Assembly: GCA_049421025.1 (NCBI GenBank)
Contig: JBMSMG010000008.1
Location: forward strand, 1 to 42,338
Direction of reading: 5' to 3'
DNA: 42,338 nt
Origin: RGUW01 sp049421025
GTDB taxonomy: Bacteria; Cyanobacteriota; Cyanobacteriia; PCC-6307; Cyanobiaceae
Below, one piece after another: positions 30,150 to 38,845 of the stretch. Each line of letters begins with the position of its first letter. Within the stretch, counting starts at the first letter, position 1. Position numbers and translations under genes: made by a program. Below the pieces are notes generated by a model that saw nothing but the letters and a program-made list of their open reading frames with translations, did not search any database and was not told where the DNA came from.

Positions 30150-30164
30150 TGCAAGCGATTCTCA
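30150..30164. promoter_or_regulatory. Second Fur-family-like site upstream of idiB
   Basis: TGCAAGCGATTCTCA shares CGATTCTCA with the znuA/zur site and lies 25 bp beyond the first idiB site. Its own self-complementarity is weak, so it is a half-strength or secondary site at best. Confidence 0.45.
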
Positions 30165-30247
30165 AGAACAACTGGATTTGCGAACGCCTTGTCCCTTCTC
30201 CAGTCGCTGGGGCGACCGCAGTGTTGAGCAGCGGGCAAGCGGCTCGC

Positions 30248-32377
30248 TTACTTGCTGATCAGTACATCTACGCCGCTGGTGCGGCGGCGCACCAGCACGC
30301 CGACATCGTGCTCACCGCGGTGCAACTGCAGATCGATCTCCTCATCGCCCAGGCGCAACCCGCTGATCTCCAGCACGTTGATGCGCCGGGGCAGCACCGG
30401 GTGGCGCAACCGCACCTGCACCCGGCCGGTGGTGTCGTCCTTGCCGATCGCCATGCCCGTCACCGCCTCAAGCAAGGCAAACACCGAGCCACTGGCCCAG
30501 GCCTGGGGGCTGCAGGCCACCGGGTAATGGGTTGGGCCTTCGTCTTCACGACGCGCAAAACCGCAGAACAGCTCAGGCAAACGCAGCATCGGCATCGCCC
30601 GAGCCGTGTCAAACAGTCCGGTCAGGATGCGCATCGCCTCCTGCCGGTAGCCGTAGCGCGCCAGACCCAACGCAATCAGCGCGTTGTCGTGGGGCCAGAT
30701 CGAGCCGTTGTGGTAGCTCATCGGGTTGTAGCGCTCTTCGCGCTCATCGAGGGTGCGCACCCCCCAACCGTTGAAACTGCTGGGGGCCAGCAACTGACGC
30801 GCAATCGAGGCTGCGGCCTCCGGCATTGCAATGCCACTCCAGAGGCAATGGCCGGCGTTGGAGCTGCGCACCGCACAAGGTTTGCCCTCGCCATCGATCG
30901 CCATGGCGTAGGTGCCGATCGCCTCGCACCAGAACGCCGCATGAAAGCGCTGGCGCAGGCGATCAGCCTGCTGCAGCAACGGTTCGGCCGCCTCAGCACG
31001 GCCAAAATGGCGCAAGATTGCCGCCATGGCCCGGTGGGCGCCGTAGCTATAGGCCTGCACCTCACACAGGGCGATCGAACCTTCAGCCAAGCGTCCGTCG
31101 CTGTGATGCACCGCATCATCGGAATCTTTCCAGCCCTGATTGCGCAAGCCGCCCTGAGCCGCGCATTGATAACGCAGAAAGCCATCGAAGCTGCCTGCTT
31201 CGGCCTGCTGGATCCAGGCCATGGCCGCCTCAAGCGCCGGCAGCAGCGATTCAACAAAAGCGTTGTCGCCGCTGCGGGCGAGGTAGTCGGCCGCGACGAT
31301 CACAAACAACGGCGACGCATCGACCGTGCCGTAGTACCGCGCAAATGGCACCTCACCGAGGGCCGCCATTTCGCCCTGACGCGCCTCATGCAGGATCTTT
31401 CCGGGCTGAGCATCGCTGCTGAGATCGCTGAATGTGGCTTGCTGATCGGCCAGAAAACCAAGCACCCCCCGCGCCAGCCTGGGCTCGACCAGCAGCATCT
31501 GACGGGCTGTGATCAAGCCGTCGCGGCCAAAGGGGCAGCTGAACCAGGGCACCCCGGCGTAGGGGTAGAGGCCATGCTCGAGCTCACTTGAGAGCAGATG
31601 CACATCGGAGTAGGAGCGCGCCAGCCAGGCGTTGAAGGCGGGGTTGTCGCTGCTGATCAGAGCTGAACGTTTGCGCGCCTCGCGAAAGCGGGCGATCGTT
31701 CCAGTCAATGCCTTGTTGAAGGCCTCCTCAGGCGGGCAGGCAAAAACCACCGACGCATCGGCCTGCACAAACTGCAGCTCCAGCACCAGCCGTTGGGGCT
31801 GGCGCGGCTCCAGCGTCAGGCTGAGGCTGAGCTGATCGTCACTGACCTGCTCCACCGGCGCACTGAGTCGCACCAGGGTGCGGCGCTCGCACTGATCGAG
31901 GCCTCTGTAGCGCCACTCGAGCGCATCGCCACTGCAGCTGAGCACGGTGCTGCCGCGCTGCTGACGCTTGGCACCGCGCACCTCAAAGATGTCGCGGAAG
32001 TCGGCATCACAGCGCACGCTCAGGGGCACCTGCAGCGCGCGTTCGCCGTAATTGGTGAAGCTGATCTCTTGCAGGCAGGCACTGGGGGTAAGCACGGTGC
32101 TGCGCTCGAGATGCACCACGCCCTGCGGCGGGCCATGGCGACTGTTGTCGTTGGTGAGATGGCTGACATGCACACCCATCTCGCCGCGCTCGGTCGAGCT
32201 GAGCACCGCTGCTGACTGCCCCCACAGCAACAGCTGCAGGCGACTTAGATGACGCGTGCCACGGTGAAAAATGCCCGAATCAGGATGGGTTTCAGGGCAG
32301 ATCTCACCCCGCCCATCGAGCATGGCAAAGGTTTCCCCGTCCTTGAGCACGAACGGGGGTAACTGGTCATGCGGCAT
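30248..32377 (-). CDS. Glycogen-debranching-like enzyme (amylo-alpha-1,6-glucosidase family)
   Basis: 709 aa. The N-terminal part (about 1-230) is the GDE N-terminal bis domain seen in cyanobacterial and actinobacterial members (KDGETFAMLDGRGEI, FHRGTRHLSRLQLLL). The C-terminal part is an (alpha/alpha)6 glucosidase with PWFSCPFGRDGLITARQMLL, GLRNQGWKDSDDAVHH and YNPMSYHNGSIWPHDNALIA, the last two carrying the likely acids. It probably trims alpha-1,6 branches or related glucosides. It overlaps the upstream GT4 gene by 11 bp, so glucan or glucoside synthesis and cleavage are co-expressed. Confidence 0.88.
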   Translation of the reverse strand: MPHDQLPPFVLKDGETFAMLDGRGEICPETHPDSGIFHRGTRHLSRLQLLLWGQSAAVLSSTERGEMGVHVSHLTNDNSRHGPPQGVVHLERSTVLTPSACLQEISFTNYGERALQVPLSVRCDADFRDIFEVRGAKRQQRGSTVLSCSGDALEWRYRGLDQCERRTLVRLSAPVEQVSDDQLSLSLTLEPRQPQRLVLELQFVQADASVVFACPPEEAFNKALTGTIARFREARKRSALISSDNPAFNAWLARSYSDVHLLSSELEHGLYPYAGVPWFSCPFGRDGLITARQMLLVEPRLARGVLGFLADQQATFSDLSSDAQPGKILHEARQGEMAALGEVPFARYYGTVDASPLFVIVAADYLARSGDNAFVESLLPALEAAMAWIQQAEAGSFDGFLRYQCAAQGGLRNQGWKDSDDAVHHSDGRLAEGSIALCEVQAYSYGAHRAMAAILRHFGRAEAAEPLLQQADRLRQRFHAAFWCEAIGTYAMAIDGEGKPCAVRSSNAGHCLWSGIAMPEAAASIARQLLAPSSFNGWGVRTLDEREERYNPMSYHNGSIWPHDNALIALGLARYGYRQEAMRILTGLFDTARAMPMLRLPELFCGFARREDEGPTHYPVACSPQAWASGSVFALLEAVTGMAIGKDDTTGRVQVRLRHPVLPRRINVLEISGLRLGDEEIDLQLHRGEHDVGVLVRRRTSGVDVLISK

Positions 32378-33440
32378 GCAGCGTTGGCACGACCATCTGA
32401 GTCTGGCTACGGCGCGCCTGGATCAGGTGGTGGTAAAGGTTTTCATAGTCTTCTGCTTGCCGGGCCGCGCTGAAGCGCACCTCAAAGTTGGCGCGCACGC
32501 GCTCACGCTCGAGGCCCTCGATGTGGCGCACGGCCTCAATGGCCTCGTCGATCGACTCGACCAGGGTGCCGTTGATGCCCTCTTCGATCACCTCGGGGGT
32601 GGAGCCATTGCGCCAGGCCACCACAGGGGTGCCGCAGGCGTTGGCTTCGATCATGACCAAGCCAAAGGGCTCGGGCCAATCGATCGGGAACAGCAGCGCC
32701 AGTGCATTACCGAGCAGCTCCTGCTTGCCGGCATCGTCGACCTCACCAATGAACTCAACCAGGGGGTTGCCCTGCAGCATCGGCTCAATCACCTCGCGGT
32801 AGTAGACGTTGTCGGCGCGATCGATCTTGGCGGCCACTTTCAACGGCAGGCCCAGGGCGGTGGCAATCTCTATGGCGCGATCGAGCCGTTTCTCAGGTGA
32901 AACCCTGCCGATGAACGCCAGATAAGGCTGTGGGTTCGGCTCAAAACGGTAGAGGTCCATCGGCAGGCCGTGATACACGGTGCCAAGCCAATGGGCTTCA
33001 GGCACGGGCAAGCGCTGCGCATCGGAGATCGACACCAACGGCACCGCCTGGAAGCGGCGGTACAGGTCGCGCTGCTCGGGGGCCGAGAGCGGTCCATGCA
33101 GGGTGTTCAGAAACGGCACCGGCAGGCGGCTCGCCAGCGGGAAATGAAAATGCCCCGTGTGGAAATGAAGAATGTCGAAGCGATCCAGTTCGGCGACCAC
33201 CTGATCGAGCTGGATCACCTCATGAATCGTTGGATCACCGGTGTAGCCGGCCAGTCGCAACGCTTCAGGCACGCAGGGGTAGAGCTCAGCACTGGTGCTC
33301 GAATCACCACTGGCAAACAGCACCACCTCATGGCCCCGCTTCACCAACTCTTCGGTGAGGTAGTGGACCACGCGCTCGGTGCCGCCGTAACGCAAGGGCG
33401 GCACGCTCTCATGAAGCGGAGAGATCTGGGCGATGCGCAT
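32367..33440 (-). CDS. Glycosyltransferase family 4
   Basis: 357 aa from the ATG at 33440 (a GTG at 33452 adds four residues). GT-B fold: RYGGTERVVHYLTEELVKRGH near the N-terminus, FIGRVSPEKRLDRAIE at the domain border and PIDWPEPFGLVMIEANACGTPVVA as the donor-binding E-x7-E region. Family 4 members use nucleotide sugars to build polysaccharides, glycolipids or solutes such as trehalose-type compounds. Donor and acceptor are unknown. The downstream debranching-like gene overlaps by 11 bp. Confidence 0.9.
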   Translation of the reverse strand: MRIAQISPLHESVPPLRYGGTERVVHYLTEELVKRGHEVVLFASGDSSTSAELYPCVPEALRLAGYTGDPTIHEVIQLDQVVAELDRFDILHFHTGHFHFPLASRLPVPFLNTLHGPLSAPEQRDLYRRFQAVPLVSISDAQRLPVPEAHWLGTVYHGLPMDLYRFEPNPQPYLAFIGRVSPEKRLDRAIEIATALGLPLKVAAKIDRADNVYYREVIEPMLQGNPLVEFIGEVDDAGKQELLGNALALLFPIDWPEPFGLVMIEANACGTPVVAWRNGSTPEVIEEGINGTLVESIDEAIEAVRHIEGLERERVRANFEVRFSAARQAEDYENLYHHLIQARRSQTQMVVPTLHAA

Positions 33441-33594
33441 GGGTGAGGCCACCGTGACAACAAACCTTCAGCGAGCACACCTCGACGGGCCCAGTTGCGA
33501 GCAATGTCTTGTCGTGCCGCGTGTCGGTGCGCGGATTATGAGGTGGTTTGCCGGCGGCGTCAGAGCCTGGATCGTCGAACCCTGACAGCGGGAC

Positions 33595-34050
33595 TTACAG
33601 CTGTTCAGCAGCACTGCAGCGCGGGCACAGTGCCCGCACGTTGAGCACGCACTCGAGCAGACGAAAGCCGTGCCCAGCCGCTGCCTGCTCGCCAGCACTG
33701 AGCACCGCATCGCTTTCGAATTCTTCGGTCTGGCCGCAGCGCACACACACCAGGTGGTGGTGATCGCGGTGGGCATCACTGGCCAGCTCGAAGCGGCGCC
33801 CCCCTTCAGGAAGCTCCAGCTCCTGCAGCAGTCCCATCGAACTGAGCAACCGCAACGTGCGGTAGACCGTGGCCAGCGACACGCGCTCGTCGCTGCGCAG
33901 CAGCCGCTGATGCACCTCTTCGGCGCTGAGGTGACTGCCTTCGCCGATGCGCTCAAACAGCTGCAGCACCCGCTGGCGCTGCGGCGTCAGGCGTTGACCG
34001 CGATCGTGAAGGCTGGTGCGCAGCCCGTCGCTGGGGGGTGAGGCCTGCAC
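33595..34050 (-). CDS. Fur-family transcriptional regulator (Fur or PerR)
   Basis: 151 aa, GTG start. DNA-binding winged helix: LTPQRQRVLQLFERIGEGSHLSAEEVHQRL and the recognition helix VSLATVYRTLRLL. The metal sensing site is in HRDHHHLVCVRCGQ (His-His-His and Cys-x2-Cys), and the second zinc Cys pair is CPRC near the C-terminus. It is the second Fur-type regulator of the window; being distinct from the Zur-like one it is more likely the iron-sensing Fur or peroxide-sensing PerR, which cannot be told apart here. It is the last gene of a minus-strand run, 30 bp after the flippase-like gene. Confidence 0.9.
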   Translation of the reverse strand: MQASPPSDGLRTSLHDRGQRLTPQRQRVLQLFERIGEGSHLSAEEVHQRLLRSDERVSLATVYRTLRLLSSMGLLQELELPEGGRRFELASDAHRDHHHLVCVRCGQTEEFESDAVLSAGEQAAAGHGFRLLECVLNVRALCPRCSAAEQL

Positions 34051-34080
34051 GGCGAAGCGCTTCTGTTCTCAACAATAGGC

Positions 34081-35055
34081 TCAGTTGCGAATCCGGGCCA
34101 GGCCCCCGCCCCGCTGATCGGCAGCAGCGCACAAAGCGGCCAGGCCATCGGCCGCGCTGACCACAAGCCGATAACAAATCGCCAGTGCCAACAGCGGCGC
34201 CTCGGGCAGGGCCACCCCAAGCCTCAGCAGCAACACCACTTCAAACACTCCCAACCCTGCAGGCGCCCCAGGCACCACCAGCCCCGCGGTCCATGCCAAA
34301 GCAAAGCCCGCTAGCCAGCCGCCCCAGCCCAGGGCTGGCTGCAGATCAAGCGCCATCACGCAGCAGGCAAAACCAGCAAAACGCAGCAGCACAAACCCCA
34401 CTGCCGCAAGCAGCGGCTGCCAGGGATAGCCCTGGGGCAAGCCCGGCAACAGCTCTGCTGATGGCTCAAGCCCAAGGGCACCAGCCTTGCGGCGCTCAAG
34501 CCAGCTGAGCACTGAGCTCAGCCAGCGCGGATGCAGCAGCACAAGCGGCAGCCACGCCACCAGCACAAGCCCGCCCTGCAGACCGCCAAACACCACCAGT
34601 ACAAGCGCCGCCACCGCCGCCACCAGGGGATCCAGCAGCACAGCCGCCAGCGCCAGGCCCATGGGCATGGGGGCAGCACTGAGCTCACCACCACGGCGCA
34701 GCAGCTGCAGTCGAGCTGCCAGATGCCAGATGCCCCCGGGCAGATACTTGCGCGCGTTGCTGCTGAGGTAGGCGAGCAGCAGCGGTTGCCAACGCACCTG
34801 CTGATCCAGCCAGCGCAGCACCAGAGCCAGCAGAGCGCCGCTGCCCAACAGGCTCAGCACACTGACGCCCACCCCCAGCAGCAACCACAGCCAGCCCTGT
34901 GCATCAGGCGCCAGCGCCCACACCTGGGCACCATGGCCAAGCAGCGAGGCCAGCAGAAACCCAAGGCTCAGCAGCGTGATCCAGCGCGCCACACCTGGCG
35001 GCAGCCAGTCTTTGAGGCGCTGCAAGCTGCGTTTGAGCCTGGTCAGGGTCGGCAT
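34081..35055 (-). CDS. Flippase-like integral membrane protein (LPG_synthase_TM / UPF0104)
   Basis: 324 aa from the ATG at 35055. About eight hydrophobic helices; the block LAYLSSNARKYLPGGIWHLAAR near residue 95 and the later GAPAGLGVFEVVLLLRLG are typical for the lysylphosphatidylglycerol synthase membrane domain family. The catalytic C-terminal domain of LPG synthases is absent, so it is one of the stand-alone membrane forms thought to move lipids or isoprenoid-linked sugars. The start follows larC by 11 bp. Confidence 0.83.
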   Translation of the reverse strand: MPTLTRLKRSLQRLKDWLPPGVARWITLLSLGFLLASLLGHGAQVWALAPDAQGWLWLLLGVGVSVLSLLGSGALLALVLRWLDQQVRWQPLLLAYLSSNARKYLPGGIWHLAARLQLLRRGGELSAAPMPMGLALAAVLLDPLVAAVAALVLVVFGGLQGGLVLVAWLPLVLLHPRWLSSVLSWLERRKAGALGLEPSAELLPGLPQGYPWQPLLAAVGFVLLRFAGFACCVMALDLQPALGWGGWLAGFALAWTAGLVVPGAPAGLGVFEVVLLLRLGVALPEAPLLALAICYRLVVSAADGLAALCAAADQRGGGLARIRN

Positions 35056-35066
35056 CAACGGTCGGA

Positions 35067-36311
35067 TCAGCAGGGCTGCTCGGGTTGGTGGGATAGCAAG
35101 GCGGCCAGCGCCATCTCGCGCACCGCAGCCAGGGGCAACCCATGGCGCTCAGCCAGGGCACAAAGATCGTCATGCTCCAGCTTGCTGCGCCAGCGGCCAT
35201 TGGGCAGCAGGGCCTCTTTGACGCCTACCGGGCCCAAAGGGGTGTCGAGCTGCCACTGACGCCGCTGCAGCTCCCATCGCTGCTGCAGGGTTTCGCGCAG
35301 CCCCAGGGTGCTGCTGTGCAGCCACCACAGCTGGCGCAGAGCTTCGGCCTGCTGCGGCCGGGCGATCACGGTGACGCTGTGGCCCAGGCGTCCCTTCTTC
35401 ATGCTGACGGGCTGCACCAGCACATCGAGCGCCCCGCCGCGGCGCAGGAGGCCTACCAGCGCGGCCAGATCTTCGGCGCTGGCGTCATCGATCTGGGCCT
35501 GCTGCACCAGCACGGTTTCAAGGCTGGGCGACGCCGCACCCCCCTGGGTCTCGGCCCATGCGGCTGCCGCACCGGCGGGATCTAAAGGATCACCCAACAC
35601 CAGCCGCAGCGCATTGGCCCGATCCAGGCTGCGGCTGCCCAAACCCACGCCCAACTGGCGCGGCAGCATGGCTGGCATGGGGCCAAAACCGCTGGCCCAG
35701 CACGCCGCCAACGCCAGACCCGTGGGGGTGGTGAGCTCACCAGGGCCAAAGCCTGCGGCGCTGGCCAGGGGAATGGCGCGACGCCGCGCGATCTCGAGCA
35801 CAGCCGGGGCAGGCAACGGCAGCGGCCCATGGGCCGCTTGGACCTGGCCGTGACCGGCTGGCGGTGGGGTGCAAATCAGCTGGCTGATGCCGAGGTGCTG
35901 CAGGCCAGCACACACCCCCACCACATCAACCAAAGCATCGACGGCCCCCACCTCATGGAAATGCACCTGCCCAGGCGCAATGCCATGCACCGCCGCCTCG
36001 GCATCAGCCAGCACACCAAACACAGCCAGAACCCGCTGGCGCAGGGCATCGGGCCAAGGGGCCTGCTGCAACTCGGCCTCGATGGTCGCCCAGCTGCGGT
36101 GGGCAGGTTCGCTCTCGAGCAGCTCGACCTGCACATGCAAGCCACGCAGGCCAGCACTCTTGCGCTCCTGCACCTGCAGCCGGTAACGGCCTGTCAGCCC
36201 CAGCTGATCAAGCGGCTGCTCGATCACCTCAAGCGGCACGCCCAGATCGAGCACCGCCGCCAGGAGCATGTTGCCCGCCAAGCCCGTTGGACAGTCGAGC
36301 AGCGCCAGCAT
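35067..36311 (-). CDS. larC: LarC-type nickel insertion (nickel-pincer cofactor) protein
   Basis: 414 aa. LarC (DUF111) hallmarks: the start LALLDCPTGLAGNMLLAAVLDLG (a CPTGLSGDM-like block), VHFHEVGAVDALVDVVG near residue 117 and TTPTGLALAA near 200; ALRLVLGDP closes the N-terminal domain. LarC inserts Ni into pyridinium-3,5-bisthiocarboxylate mononucleotide to make the nickel-pincer cofactor of lactate racemase and related enzymes. LarB and LarE are not in this window. The 2-bp gap to the next gene upstream shows an operon. It could equally work as a general nickel chaperone here. Confidence 0.88.
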   Translation of the reverse strand: MLALLDCPTGLAGNMLLAAVLDLGVPLEVIEQPLDQLGLTGRYRLQVQERKSAGLRGLHVQVELLESEPAHRSWATIEAELQQAPWPDALRQRVLAVFGVLADAEAAVHGIAPGQVHFHEVGAVDALVDVVGVCAGLQHLGISQLICTPPPAGHGQVQAAHGPLPLPAPAVLEIARRRAIPLASAAGFGPGELTTPTGLALAACWASGFGPMPAMLPRQLGVGLGSRSLDRANALRLVLGDPLDPAGAAAAWAETQGGAASPSLETVLVQQAQIDDASAEDLAALVGLLRRGGALDVLVQPVSMKKGRLGHSVTVIARPQQAEALRQLWWLHSSTLGLRETLQQRWELQRRQWQLDTPLGPVGVKEALLPNGRWRSKLEHDDLCALAERHGLPLAAVREMALAALLSHQPEQPC

Positions 36312-36313
36312 GG

Positions 36314-36958
36314 TCAGGCTGCCGCAGCTGCGGTCCGTCCCAGCCGCGGGGCCGCTTGAGCCAACTGCTCGGCGCGCGCGATCAGAACCTGCTCTGAAGC
36401 TCTAAGGGTCTGCTCGACCTCACGGCGCGCCTGGCGCTGTTCGCGCTGGGCTGTCTCCACGTCGTAGCCCGAAAGCCCCCAGAGGCGGCCCAGCTGGGCG
36501 CGATCGTCGGCGCCACCAATCGCCTCGCCGTAGTGCAAGTGCTCGGCGACGATGCCGGCCTGCAAAACCCTGCTCCAGCGGCGCAGTTCAGCCAAGGGCA
36601 GCTTGGCCGACACAGGCGGCTGCAGTTCGGTGCAGCCGCCGCTGCTGATGCCCGCACGCAGGCAGGCCAGCGAACCGACCAGCACCCGCTGCACCGCGAT
36701 GGCCTCTGCAGCGGCAATCATCAAATGACCCGCTTCGTGCACGGCAATGCGGCGCAGGCGGCTCTGCCCGCCTGGCAACGCTTCGGCCAGCAGATGGCCG
36801 CCGCGGCCGCCGAAGCGCGCCGCATCGACGGTGAGGCTGCCCAGAGCCAGAGCCGCCACCAGGGTGATCAACCAGGGCGACAGGCCCAGCAGCGGTGCCA
36901 GCACCGCAAGCACACTCACCAGGGCCACGGCGATGCCGGCGCCAAGCGGCTCAGCCAT
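36314..36958 (-). CDS. M41-type (FtsH-peptidase-like) metallopeptidase without AAA domain
   Basis: 214 aa. Two N-terminal membrane helices (about residues 7-25 and 28-47) are followed by a peptidase core with VHEAGHLMIA (HExxH zinc motif near residue 75) and GGADDRAQLGRLWGLSGYD, where an Asp provides the third ligand, as in FtsH. The AAA ATPase domain of FtsH is absent; the C-terminal tail is an Arg/Glu/Ala-rich helix. Such short M41 proteins are found in cyanobacteria; their substrates are not known to me. It lies 2 bp upstream of larC and 6 bp downstream of the next gene. Confidence 0.83.
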   Translation of the reverse strand: MAEPLGAGIAVALVSVLAVLAPLLGLSPWLITLVAALALGSLTVDAARFGGRGGHLLAEALPGGQSRLRRIAVHEAGHLMIAAAEAIAVQRVLVGSLACLRAGISSGGCTELQPPVSAKLPLAELRRWSRVLQAGIVAEHLHYGEAIGGADDRAQLGRLWGLSGYDVETAQREQRQARREVEQTLRASEQVLIARAEQLAQAAPRLGRTAAAAA

Positions 36959-36964
36959 CGCCGC

Positions 36965-37618
36965 TCAGCGCGCCGGACGGCTCACGGCCCCGCGGCGCGC
37001 CGGCCCGCGGGGGGCTTCGCGGCGGCCCTTGCCACCACGGGTGCCGCGACTGGCCACCGGAGCGATCACCTCGACGTTTTCGAGCTGCAGGGTTTCACCC
37101 TGGCGGCGCAGATCGAGGGCAACGAAGTGGCGCAGATGCTGGAGCGGGATCTCGCCTTTGAGCTGCAGCTTGAACGGAATCGGCCGGCTGCCATCGGCGC
37201 GGGGCAGCTGCCGCACCTTGACCACCAGATCGCCGGTTTCAGGGCGGGTGTAGATCAGCTCACCGCGCACCGAAAAGTAGTCATCGCCTTCAGGCAGGGC
37301 ATCGGCATGGTCGTCTGACGCCGGCTCAGCCGCCAGGGTGGAGGGCTCCCACACGCCAACCATTTGCAGGTGCAGGCCCTCAGGCTCACGGGAACGCGGG
37401 TACACCACCCAGAGGTGGGGTTGAGCCAAATCGAGATGCCGGCGCATCAGGGTCAACAAACGGCCCAGCACCACGGCCTCAATGGCCTCACCACCTGCGG
37501 TGCGGATCACCCCGCGGGTGGGCTGATCGGGATCAGCTGGTTCATAGACCCCGCGCACCACGCCGATGGCCCGGTACTGCATCGGTTCGGTGACCGGGGA
37601 AATGGGATGCGCTCTCAT
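36965..37618 (-). CDS. Conserved-type cyanobacterial protein, unknown
   Basis: 217 aa; the ATG at 37582 (MQYRAIGVVRGVYEP) is an alternative and may be the true start. No signal or membrane segment. The body has short beta-rich stretches (YRAIGVVRGVYEPAD, LLTLMRRHLDLAQPHLWVVYP, LHLQMVGVWEP, YFSVRGELIYTR) and the last 30 residues are basic and Gly/Arg/Pro-rich (RGTRGGKGRREAPRGPARR), like the tail of an RNA-binding protein. I have seen similar unnamed cyanobacterial proteins. It heads the minus-strand run that ends with the Fur-family gene. Confidence 0.72.
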   Translation of the reverse strand: MRAHPISPVTEPMQYRAIGVVRGVYEPADPDQPTRGVIRTAGGEAIEAVVLGRLLTLMRRHLDLAQPHLWVVYPRSREPEGLHLQMVGVWEPSTLAAEPASDDHADALPEGDDYFSVRGELIYTRPETGDLVVKVRQLPRADGSRPIPFKLQLKGEIPLQHLRHFVALDLRRQGETLQLENVEVIAPVASRGTRGGKGRREAPRGPARRGAVSRPAR

Positions 37619-37674
37619 GGCTGCGAATTTAACTGGGTCAGACTGATCGCCTCAGAGCGGTTTGAGCCGTCAGC

Positions 37675-38502
37675 ATGTCCACACGTCCGAATCTCTGGAT
37701 GATGGCTGCGGCGGCAGGCCTCGCCGGCCTCTGCCTGGGCGGCGGTCTGTGGCTCGGTCGCCAGCAGGCCGGCGGCAAAACCTCGGGCAGCGGCAGCCGC
37801 GCCGCGCTCGAGCAGCAACTCGCCGCACTGACGCAGCAAAACAGTGGCGAAGCCGCCACACCAGAGAGCCAACAGCGTCAGCTGGAGCTGCTGATCGCGC
37901 TTGAGCGCAAAGCCGAAGCCGCAGCGCTGCTTGAAACGCTGGCTGATCAACAACCCCAGCGCTGGGGGCTGCGGCTGCTGCTCGCTGAACTCAAGCGCGA
38001 CCTGGGCGATGCCAGCGGCGCCAGCCGTGAGCTGCGTCAGCTGCTCAATCAGCAGCCCGATCAGATCGAAGCCCTGCAGCTGCTCAGCCTGCTGCTGCTG
38101 GAGCAAGGCCAAGGTGCTGACGCACGCCAGCGGGTGCAGCTGAGCTTCGATCGCCTCAACAAACCACCTGTGAAGGCCGAGGCCCTGGGGGTCGGACTGC
38201 TGCTCGCTGAACTACTCGACAAACAGGGCTCACCCGGACAAGCCGAAGCCGTGCTGATCAAGCTGGCCACAACCTTTCCGGCCGACCAACGGCCTCTCTT
38301 GGCACGGGCTCTGCTGCTGCAGCAACGGGGCAAGGTGGCCCAGGCCCAGCAACTGCTGGCGCAGGCCAAAAGCCTGAAGCCCGCTCAGGTTGACCCCAGG
38401 CTTGACCGGGTAGCCAGCGCCTGGGGCATGGCTGCGCTCAAGGCCCCTTCAGCGTCTGAGACGGCGAAGCCGGCGCAGACGTCTGACCGTGATAGTCCCT
38501 AA
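37675..38502 (+). CDS. Membrane-anchored TPR-like protein
   Basis: 275 aa. A single N-terminal membrane segment (residues about 7-27) is followed by a Ser/Gly/Gln linker and by several TPR-like helical repeats (ALLETLADQQPQRWGLRLLLAEL, ASRELRQLLNQQPDQIEALQLLSLLL, AEAVLIKLATTFPADQRPLLARAL, AQQLLAQAKSLKPAQVD). It resembles CcmI-like or Tol-type scaffold proteins in shape only. The C-terminal 65 bp overlap the convergent secreted-protein gene. Confidence 0.78.
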   Translation: MSTRPNLWMMAAAAGLAGLCLGGGLWLGRQQAGGKTSGSGSRAALEQQLAALTQQNSGEAATPESQQRQLELLIALERKAEAAALLETLADQQPQRWGLRLLLAELKRDLGDASGASRELRQLLNQQPDQIEALQLLSLLLLEQGQGADARQRVQLSFDRLNKPPVKAEALGVGLLLAELLDKQGSPGQAEAVLIKLATTFPADQRPLLARALLLQQRGKVAQAQQLLAQAKSLKPAQVDPRLDRVASAWGMAALKAPSASETAKPAQTSDRDSP

Positions 38503-38782
38503 GCGCCTGGTCAACGGCATCGCCTGGAGGGGTGGCGTCATCGAGCGCCTGATTGCGACGAATCCGGTTCATCAGATCAATCGGGTTCACCGCATCGAGC
38601 ACATTGCCGCTTTTGCCTGTACCCATGCCAGGGCCCAGACCTGCAGCGCCGCCCCCGGTGCCGCTGGCGCCTTCCATGGTCTGGCCGTAGCCCTGTTGCT
38701 GCGCAAGAGCCGGTAACTGAGCGACACCGCTCAACAGGCCTGCAGACAGCAGCACGGGCAGCAATCGCAGCGCAGAAGCCAT
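38438..38782 (-). CDS. Secreted small protein, unknown
   Basis: 114 aa. Signal peptide MASALRLLPVLLSAGLLSGV ending near ALA-Q; the mature part is Gly/Met-rich (GQTMEGASGTGGGAAGLGPG), then has NPIDLMNRIRRNQALDDATP with a helical tail. No domain recognised. It overlaps the convergent TPR gene by 65 bp. The divergent gene upstream is xthA. Confidence 0.6.
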   Translation of the reverse strand: MASALRLLPVLLSAGLLSGVAQLPALAQQQGYGQTMEGASGTGGGAAGLGPGMGTGKSGNVLDAVNPIDLMNRIRRNQALDDATPPGDAVDQALRDYHGQTSAPASPSQTLKGP

Positions 38783-38845
38783 GGCCTCAACGGGAGAAGG
38801 TCAGAGAGATGCATGCTAAGGAGCCCTGAGCCCGCCTTTGGTGTG

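Noticed and set aside
30110..31591. 493-codon plus-strand open frame
   Set aside because: Runs antisense through the debranching enzyme, which has clear motifs over the same part.
33453..33594. Possible small gene between the GT4 and the Fur-family gene
   Set aside because: No frame with a ribosome site or protein-like composition was seen.
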